A stretch of 64,000 bases of DNA, from contig OZ037860.1 in assembly GCA_964035575.1 (NCBI GenBank), forward strand, positions 830,689 through 894,688, written 5' to 3'. Positions 57,567-64,000 of the stretch are shown one piece after another; positions within the stretch are counted from its first letter, which is position 1, and the number at the start of each line of letters is the position of its first letter. The notes below the pieces were generated by a model. The model was not told the origin of the DNA, ran no database searches, and was given only the letters and a program-made list of their open reading frames with translations. Made by a program: the position numbers and the translations under genes. This stretch comes from Rhynchopus sp. YZ270_cl-10. Lineage: Eukaryota > Euglenozoa > Diplonemea > Diplonemida > Diplonemidae.

Positions 57567-59873
57567 CTAGCACTGGATCGCAAGGTCGGCGTGCATGTTG
57601 CCCTCAAACTCGCTCGATGTGAACGAGAGCACAACCTCCTTCTGCATCCCCTTGTCACGGTTGCACCAGCGTGCTGTCGGCACAACAATGGTCTTCGTCT
57701 CGTGGGCTGCGATGGGACCCATCTTGTGGCTCTCATCCCTCGACGGTGTGGAGTAGTGCACGAAGCAGTGTGTCAGTGCGATGGCGAGCGGGTTTGTGAA
57801 GCTCACAGTCGCAGTGCCGTCCTTGAGGAGTGTCGCCACAGGGTTCGGGGTCGCAAGCTCAAACTTGTTTGTGTGCGAGTAGATGACCATCCCAATCATG
57901 TTGCGCACCTCAAGTGTGACGCGCAGCGTGTTTGTCTTCGCAAGGAAGGGCGCGTACACAGCCTCGGGGACAACAATCGACGCAGACTTCCCGTCCGGGG
58001 ACACAACCGCAAGGGCGACGTCGAGGTCCGCAATCTTCACCCCGGTGTAGGACACAGCCTCCACCACGAAGACAGCCTGCGCACCCCCGAACCCGCCGTT
58101 CAGCGCCACACTTCCAGTCGACACGGCGTGGAACTGCACGTCGCCCCCGGCAGCAAGGCTCCCCGCCTTGAGGGCGAACCCTGCCAGGTCGTCGTAGCGG
58201 CGCGACGTCATGCGGCTCCCCTTCCCGAGGGCAGAGGCCTCGCGCGCAGACGTGACCAGCGGGCTGTCGTACTTCTTGTACTCGGCCGTGATGTCCATGC
58301 GGCAGGTGTGGCCGGACCCGGTGCACCCAGGCTTCTTCGTCGAGACGTAGCGCCCAACGTCCTCGAAGATCTCCTGCCCGTTGCGCAGCACAATCCCGTT
58401 TGTCTCGGACACCACAAAGGTCTGGTCGTAGCTCGACCCGTGCGCCACGTTGTCCGCCATCTGCGGGAGGGACGCAGGCCCCATCTGGTACTTCCCGTCC
58501 GAGTACTCCTGCGGGGTCGCGTCAATGGCGTTCCACTGCACGTAGTTCGCTGCAGACGAGATGTCCGGGCGCGACATCTTCGCGTCGACCCAGGCGTGGA
58601 AGTTCCAGATCGAGTCTGCCGTGCGCTCGTCAATGTAGAAGTCGAACGGCTTCGCCTCGTGCGCACTGCGGAAGTTCGTGATCGGGCGTGCCGCAACTCC
58701 CAGGGTGCGCATCGTCGTGGTCAGCAGGCACGCAAACACCCAGCACTGTCCGTACTTCACAGACGCGTAGCCCCCGTCCTTCCACTGCTTCATGATTTCG
58801 CGCGACCCGGTCCACACAGTCGGGGACGTGCCGTCGGCGTAGTTCCCGTCCCAGCGTCCCTGCAGCACACCCTGCGACACACCCGAGTTCAGCAGGTACG
58901 TCATCGCACGCGACACCTCAACGGCGCTCGACCTGTCCACAGACGACGGCATGCGCGACACCAGCTCCATCACGTAGTTCAGCACGTCGTACTGCGCAAA
59001 CGCCCATGCAGACGACCCTGCACCCTGCCCCAGAGACGCAGAGTACACGTCCCCGTACCAGTAGCGCCCGTTCTCGTTCTCCAGGTACTCCGCACGCTCC
59101 GCAGCGTCTGCCACGTAGGTCTGCGTGTCCGCCGCCTTGTACGGGTTGAAGAGCACAGCCACCGTTCCGTAGCTCTCGCCGTTCAGCGTCAGTGTGAACC
59201 GTCCGACGTCCGCCGTCGCAGGCACAGCCACAGCCCACACCGTTGCGCTTGTTGCTGTCGCCGTCAGTGCCACACCCCCGAGTGCCGCTGCGAACGACGC
59301 AGGTGCCGCCCCGACCAGCTCCACCTCAAATGTCTGCCCACGGCGCAGCACCAGCTCGTCCGACGGCGTGTACCCCGCAGTCGTGTAGAACTGCGCCGTC
59401 GTGTGTGCAGCCAGGTTCTCTGTCTGGCGCAGTGCGAAGAGCTGTCCGGAGGTGGGAGGGGTCGACCCAGTCTCGCACTTCAGTGTGTCCTTGTTGCAGG
59501 TCCGCCCAAGCGTGTCCTTCACCTCCCCGCAGTACAGGGCCTGTCCGGCCACGTCGCAGTCGGGGTCCCATGCGCCACACTCGCAGTCGCAGCCGTCCTT
59601 TGCGTTGTAGTACGAAGCGGTGCAGGTGAAGGCCGGGCCCGACGACGGTGCCTCGCACACGAACGTGTCCTTGTTGCACACACGGCTCTGTGTGTCCTCC
59701 TCACCCCCGCAGTACAGCTTCTGCCCGGCAACGTCGCAGTCCGGGTCCCAGGCACCGCAGGTACAGTCGCAGCCGTCCTGTGCGTTGAAGTAGGACTGCT
59801 CGCACGTCCACGCCCCCTCCACAGAGGACACGGCAAGGCAGCTTGCTGCCAGGAGCACGGAAGACACTCTCAT
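57567..59873 (-). CDS. Secreted transglutaminase, copy 5 (768 aa)
   Basis: Identical to copy 1 in protein sequence. The spacer downstream of copy 6 that leads into this gene carries one substitution (60440). Confidence 0.96.
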   Translation of the reverse strand: MRVSSVLLAASCLAVSSVEGAWTCEQSYFNAQDGCDCTCGAWDPDCDVAGQKLYCGGEEDTQSRVCNKDTFVCEAPSSGPAFTCTASYYNAKDGCDCECGAWDPDCDVAGQALYCGEVKDTLGRTCNKDTLKCETGSTPPTSGQLFALRQTENLAAHTTAQFYTTAGYTPSDELVLRRGQTFEVELVGAAPASFAAALGGVALTATATSATVWAVAVPATADVGRFTLTLNGESYGTVAVLFNPYKAADTQTYVADAAERAEYLENENGRYWYGDVYSASLGQGAGSSAWAFAQYDVLNYVMELVSRMPSSVDRSSAVEVSRAMTYLLNSGVSQGVLQGRWDGNYADGTSPTVWTGSREIMKQWKDGGYASVKYGQCWVFACLLTTTMRTLGVAARPITNFRSAHEAKPFDFYIDERTADSIWNFHAWVDAKMSRPDISSAANYVQWNAIDATPQEYSDGKYQMGPASLPQMADNVAHGSSYDQTFVVSETNGIVLRNGQEIFEDVGRYVSTKKPGCTGSGHTCRMDITAEYKKYDSPLVTSAREASALGKGSRMTSRRYDDLAGFALKAGSLAAGGDVQFHAVSTGSVALNGGFGGAQAVFVVEAVSYTGVKIADLDVALAVVSPDGKSASIVVPEAVYAPFLAKTNTLRVTLEVRNMIGMVIYSHTNKFELATPNPVATLLKDGTATVSFTNPLAIALTHCFVHYSTPSRDESHKMGPIAAHETKTIVVPTARWCNRDKGMQKEVVLSFTSSEFEGNMHADLAIQC

Positions 59874-61644
59874 TGTTGTTCCTTTCTTGTGGCTGTTTGT
59901 TTTCGTTATTTTGTGGATAAAACCTGTTGTGTTTTGCTTGTCTTTTGTGGGTTTGCGTTGAAGGCGGGGCTTTATCTATAGATAAAAAGGGCATGTGGGT
60001 GGTGTGGGGGGGGACGCGGTGCTTTTCTTTGAATTGTAAGTTTTCCTTTTCTTCATGATTGGGCCTCAGCTTGGCTGCTCTCTTTGTGCGGATTACACAA
60101 AGCAGGCATTCTTTTTTGTTTACCACACCTTCACCTTCCCGCACACACCATGTTCTGCTTCGAGCAAAACGGGGGCGGCAAGGGTGGTGCTATTACAATT
60201 ACAGTGCAATAGTCACCTTGTGGCTTCCGGGGGGGAGTGTGGGAGTGTGGCGATGGGGGGAAAAGGAAAAAGGAAAAAGGAAAAAGGAAAAATGACAGCC
60301 ACTTCATCCCAAACACGCGGTACGGGTAAGGGCTTTTGCTATGGTGTCTTTCGCTCCCTCTTGTCCAACGTTTTTTTTTACTATTGAAATGTTGCTGCAC
60401 AGTCGCCTTGGCGACTCTTTTCTTTTTCTTCCGCACATCTACCAGAAGAATGATAACAGAAACGAAGTTGCCCTCTTTCGTGGTTCGTGTTCCTATAATG
60501 TGGATGGGAAGACAGAGGGCCAAACGGTGTGCCAGCAAACAAACAAACAAACAAAACAAAACAAAACAAAACAAGCGGTTGAGCAAAGCCATGTGTGCAA
60601 ACAGTGCTGTGGCTGCCTTAATTGGTGACAACGAATATTAAAAAATAAAAGAGAAAAAGAGGGGGGGATAAGGCGGTGTGAAGAGTCACTTCGTTGCTGC
60701 AAGGTGGGGGAACACGTCCCTCAAAAGCTCACAAAAGCAAAGGCAATAAAAACAAAAATGAGCGAGCTGTCTCTTCCTGTGTGGCACTAACTTGGGTGGC
60801 CCATAGGGACAACACCGGGGAGCAGCGCCTACAGAAGGTCTACAGACTACACCTTTCTTCCTCCTTTGCAAGCTCTCTCCGTTCGGATGGAACGCTCGGA
60901 TGTGCGTCCTCCGAATACGCACGGAGCCTTGCAGCTTGGATGTGACCACCGAAAAAAAGAAAACAGAACAGCAGAACGGGGAGGGGAAGGCAAAAAAAAA
61001 TGTTATTTTCCTTTTTTTTGCCTGTGTGTGTGTGTGGTTGGGTTGTCTGCTGCTTCAGTTTCCTTCTTCAAAAAAAGAAAAAAGAAAAAAGAGGGGGAAA
61101 AGTGAACGGTTTGCTGCCGGAGTATGGTGTCGCACACAGGAAGTAAAAAAGGCACATGGGGGCTGCAGAGGGACGGAATGCGCCTGCAACAGCCTCTCGT
61201 GCCCTGTGTGTGGCAGGTATGAGCAGTAGTACAGCAAAGCGAGAAGTGATTAAAAAAAAAAGAGAAAGAGAACCTTGGAAAGATGCATGCGACTCACGTG
61301 CACACACACATCTTTCACATCTTTCAGTGAAAATAAAAAAATAGCAACAAAAACAGAACGGGAAAAAGCGATTTTAAAATAAAAAAAACTATGATGATGA
61401 GCATCCTCGAGTCGAGATCGGGGTGTGATTTTGAATGAACCAGCGAAAAGAAAAACACATCACTGGCAACATTCCTCATCACATCCGAGCCACACACGGG
61501 AGGAAGGTATAAAGGATAAAATCCAAAAAAGAAACGCTAAAAAGGCTATAACATAATCAAAACACCCAAACCGCAAAACTAAGCGTGTGGCAGGGTGAAA
61601 TGAATGGCTCCTGGATGGAGGTGGCTGCTGGATCAGAATCAGCA

Positions 61645-63951
61645 CTAGCACTGGATCGCAAGGTCGGCGTGCATGTTGCCCTCAAACTCGCTCGATGTGA
61701 ACGAGAGCACAACCTCCTTCTGCATCCCCTTGTCACGGTTGCACCAGCGTGCTGTCGGCACAACAATGGTCTTCGTCTCGTGGGCTGCGATGGGACCCAT
61801 CTTGTGGCTCTCATCCCTCGACGGTGTGGAGTAGTGCACGAAGCAGTGTGTCAGTGCGATGGCGAGCGGGTTTGTGAAGCTCACAGTCGCAGTGCCGTCC
61901 TTGAGGAGTGTCGCCACAGGGTTCGGGGTCGCAAGCTCAAACTTGTTTGTGTGCGAGTAGATGACCATCCCAATCATGTTGCGCACCTCAAGTGTGACGC
62001 GCAGCGTGTTTGTCTTCGCAAGGAAGGGCGCGTACACAGCCTCGGGGACAACAATCGACGCAGACTTCCCGTCCGGGGACACAACCGCAAGGGCGACGTC
62101 GAGGTCCGCAATCTTCACCCCGGTGTAGGACACAGCCTCCACCACGAAGACAGCCTGCGCACCCCCGAACCCGCCGTTCAGCGCCACACTTCCAGTCGAC
62201 ACGGCGTGGAACTGCACGTCGCCCCCGGCAGCAAGGCTCCCCGCCTTGAGGGCGAACCCTGCCAGGTCGTCGTAGCGGCGCGACGTCATGCGGCTCCCCT
62301 TCCCGAGGGCAGAGGCCTCGCGCGCAGACGTGACCAGCGGGCTGTCGTACTTCTTGTACTCGGCCGTGATGTCCATGCGGCAGGTGTGGCCGGACCCGGT
62401 GCACCCAGGCTTCTTCGTCGAGACGTAGCGCCCAACGTCCTCGAAGATCTCCTGCCCGTTGCGCAGCACAATCCCGTTTGTCTCGGACACCACAAAGGTC
62501 TGGTCGTAGCTCGACCCGTGCGCCACGTTGTCCGCCATCTGCGGGAGGGACGCAGGCCCCATCTGGTACTTCCCGTCCGAGTACTCCTGCGGGGTCGCGT
62601 CAATGGCGTTCCACTGCACGTAGTTCGCTGCAGACGAGATGTCCGGGCGCGACATCTTCGCGTCGACCCAGGCGTGGAAGTTCCAGATCGAGTCTGCCGT
62701 GCGCTCGTCAATGTAGAAGTCGAACGGCTTCGCCTCGTGCGCACTGCGGAAGTTCGTGATCGGGCGTGCCGCAACTCCCAGGGTGCGCATCGTCGTGGTC
62801 AGCAGGCACGCAAACACCCAGCACTGTCCGTACTTCACAGACGCGTAGCCCCCGTCCTTCCACTGCTTCATGATTTCGCGCGACCCGGTCCACACAGTCG
62901 GGGACGTGCCGTCGGCGTAGTTCCCGTCCCAGCGTCCCTGCAGCACACCCTGCGACACACCCGAGTTCAGCAGGTACGTCATCGCACGCGACACCTCAAC
63001 GGCGCTCGACCTGTCCACAGACGACGGCATGCGCGACACCAGCTCCATCACGTAGTTCAGCACGTCGTACTGCGCAAACGCCCATGCAGACGACCCTGCA
63101 CCCTGCCCCAGAGACGCAGAGTACACGTCCCCGTACCAGTAGCGCCCGTTCTCGTTCTCCAGGTACTCCGCACGCTCCGCAGCGTCTGCCACGTAGGTCT
63201 GCGTGTCCGCCGCCTTGTACGGGTTGAAGAGCACAGCCACCGTTCCGTAGCTCTCGCCGTTCAGCGTCAGTGTGAACCGTCCGACGTCCGCCGTCGCAGG
63301 CACAGCCACAGCCCACACCGTTGCGCTTGTTGCTGTCGCCGTCAGTGCCACACCCCCGAGTGCCGCTGCGAACGACGCAGGTGCCGCCCCGACCAGCTCC
63401 ACCTCAAATGTCTGCCCACGGCGCAGCACCAGCTCGTCCGACGGCGTGTACCCCGCAGTCGTGTAGAACTGCGCCGTCGTGTGTGCAGCCAGGTTCTCTG
63501 TCTGGCGCAGTGCGAAGAGCTGTCCGGAGGTGGGAGGGGTCGACCCAGTCTCGCACTTCAGTGTGTCCTTGTTGCAGGTCCGCCCAAGCGTGTCCTTCAC
63601 CTCCCCGCAGTACAGGGCCTGTCCGGCCACGTCGCAGTCGGGGTCCCATGCGCCACACTCGCAGTCGCAGCCGTCCTTTGCGTTGTAGTACGAAGCGGTG
63701 CAGGTGAAGGCCGGGCCCGACGACGGTGCCTCGCACACGAACGTGTCCTTGTTGCACACACGGCTCTGTGTGTCCTCCTCACCCCCGCAGTACAGCTTCT
63801 GCCCGGCAACGTCGCAGTCCGGGTCCCAGGCACCGCAGGTACAGTCGCAGCCGTCCTGTGCGTTGAAGTAGGACTGCTCGCACGTCCACGCCCCCTCCAC
63901 AGAGGACACGGCAAGGCAGCTTGCTGCCAGGAGCACGGAAGACACTCTCAT
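61645..63951 (-). CDS. Secreted transglutaminase, copy 6 (768 aa)
   Basis: Identical to copy 1 in protein sequence. Its leader differs from the others by C to T at 63971, only 20 nt upstream of the ATG. The window ends 49 nt upstream of the start, so the array border on this side is not visible. Confidence 0.96.
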   Translation of the reverse strand: MRVSSVLLAASCLAVSSVEGAWTCEQSYFNAQDGCDCTCGAWDPDCDVAGQKLYCGGEEDTQSRVCNKDTFVCEAPSSGPAFTCTASYYNAKDGCDCECGAWDPDCDVAGQALYCGEVKDTLGRTCNKDTLKCETGSTPPTSGQLFALRQTENLAAHTTAQFYTTAGYTPSDELVLRRGQTFEVELVGAAPASFAAALGGVALTATATSATVWAVAVPATADVGRFTLTLNGESYGTVAVLFNPYKAADTQTYVADAAERAEYLENENGRYWYGDVYSASLGQGAGSSAWAFAQYDVLNYVMELVSRMPSSVDRSSAVEVSRAMTYLLNSGVSQGVLQGRWDGNYADGTSPTVWTGSREIMKQWKDGGYASVKYGQCWVFACLLTTTMRTLGVAARPITNFRSAHEAKPFDFYIDERTADSIWNFHAWVDAKMSRPDISSAANYVQWNAIDATPQEYSDGKYQMGPASLPQMADNVAHGSSYDQTFVVSETNGIVLRNGQEIFEDVGRYVSTKKPGCTGSGHTCRMDITAEYKKYDSPLVTSAREASALGKGSRMTSRRYDDLAGFALKAGSLAAGGDVQFHAVSTGSVALNGGFGGAQAVFVVEAVSYTGVKIADLDVALAVVSPDGKSASIVVPEAVYAPFLAKTNTLRVTLEVRNMIGMVIYSHTNKFELATPNPVATLLKDGTATVSFTNPLAIALTHCFVHYSTPSRDESHKMGPIAAHETKTIVVPTARWCNRDKGMQKEVVLSFTSSEFEGNMHADLAIQC

Positions 63952-64000
63952 TGTTGTTCCTTTCTTGTGGTTGTTTGTTTTCGTTATTTTGTGGATAAAA

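Larger units (their letters stand above)
39605..64000 (-). repeat. Tandem array of a 4,077-4,078 bp unit, about six copies
   Basis: Corresponding gene starts lie at 43565, 47642, 51719, 55796, 59873 and 63951, so the period is 4,077, 4,077, 4,077, 4,077 and 4,078. The only differences I noticed are an A run of 10 in units 1 and 6 versus 9 in units 2-5, C to T at 60440 (unit 6), and C to T at 63971. All six proteins are identical. The array has a sharp left border at 39605 and runs off the right edge of the window. Each unit has one transglutaminase gene and about 1.77 kb of spacer. Confidence 0.97.

Noticed and set aside
41199-63951. 824-aa plus-strand frames opposite each transglutaminase (41199-43673 and later copies)
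   Set aside because: They are Arg/His/Val-rich mirror frames produced by the GC-rich codons of the real gene. The minus-strand protein has a signal peptide and a full catalytic triad.
1-64000. Dinoflagellate spliced leader, rRNA or tRNA genes
   Set aside because: I recognised none of the known spliced-leader core, rRNA segments or tRNA T-arm motifs, though this was by eye only.

Overview
The window is nuclear DNA of a unicellular eukaryote. The evidence is GT-AG introns with in-frame exon joins, HMG-box and DEK-type chromatin proteins, a mitochondrial carrier, a MAP3K-like kinase, secreted Cys-rich proteins, simple-sequence arrays and several DNA transposons. The lineage cannot be fixed from sequence alone. 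Every recognised host gene lies on the minus strand, and one gene family forms a head-to-tail array. That layout recalls protists with unidirectional gene clusters (dinoflagellate or perkinsid relatives, among others), but this is only a suggestion and no known spliced-leader sequence was recognised.

Layout, left to right (host genes all minus strand). 897-2816: fused double mitochondrial carrier. 3089-4117: three-exon gene for a small UIM/membrane protein. 5236-6639: intact Tc1/mariner element. 6640-11589: gene-poor stretch with small foldback elements and dispersed hairpins. 11590-14977: two-exon gene for a membrane-anchored degenerate cyclase domain fused to a MAP3K-like kinase. 15571-19130: nested foldback elements and an 8-bp satellite. 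19546-20055: mitochondrial ArsC/LMW-phosphatase protein. 20498-21219: second, inverted copy of the element at 9014-9736. 21980-23675: three-exon DEK-C plus HMG-like protein. 25250-26275: two-box HMGB protein. 27253-28071: CCCH zinc-finger protein. 30308-31993: VIT/CCC1-like membrane protein. 34174-36557: DNA transposon with long terminal inverted repeats and unrecognised ORFs. 37016-39211: secreted or membrane Cys-rich protein. 39605-64000: almost exactly six units of a 4,077-4,078 bp tandem repeat, each carrying an intact, identical, secreted animal-type transglutaminase.

The most unusual signal is a set of short structured elements scattered through introns and spacers, all in the sense of the host genes. 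Types A and B are hairpins, often with a 1-2 nt bulge and a loop like ACGAGAG. Type C is an ~80-nt block. Type D is a double hairpin, and type E is a ~50-nt block that accompanies D. Four introns whose flanking exons join in frame contain them. Several substitutions keep pairing only if the RNA is read in the minus (intron) sense. One D/E intron segment was interrupted by a 458-bp MITE, and its uninterrupted counterpart survives in another intron.

Functionally the window mixes chromatin and RNA-binding proteins with secreted or surface proteins. The large transglutaminase dosage, next to a Cys-rich membrane protein, suggests an extracellular cross-linked coat, cyst wall or adhesive; this is inference. 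Exons were joined by hand from reading frame and splice consensus. Genes with very small exons are probably under-annotated, especially at 28.3-29.8 kb and 32.3-33.8 kb.
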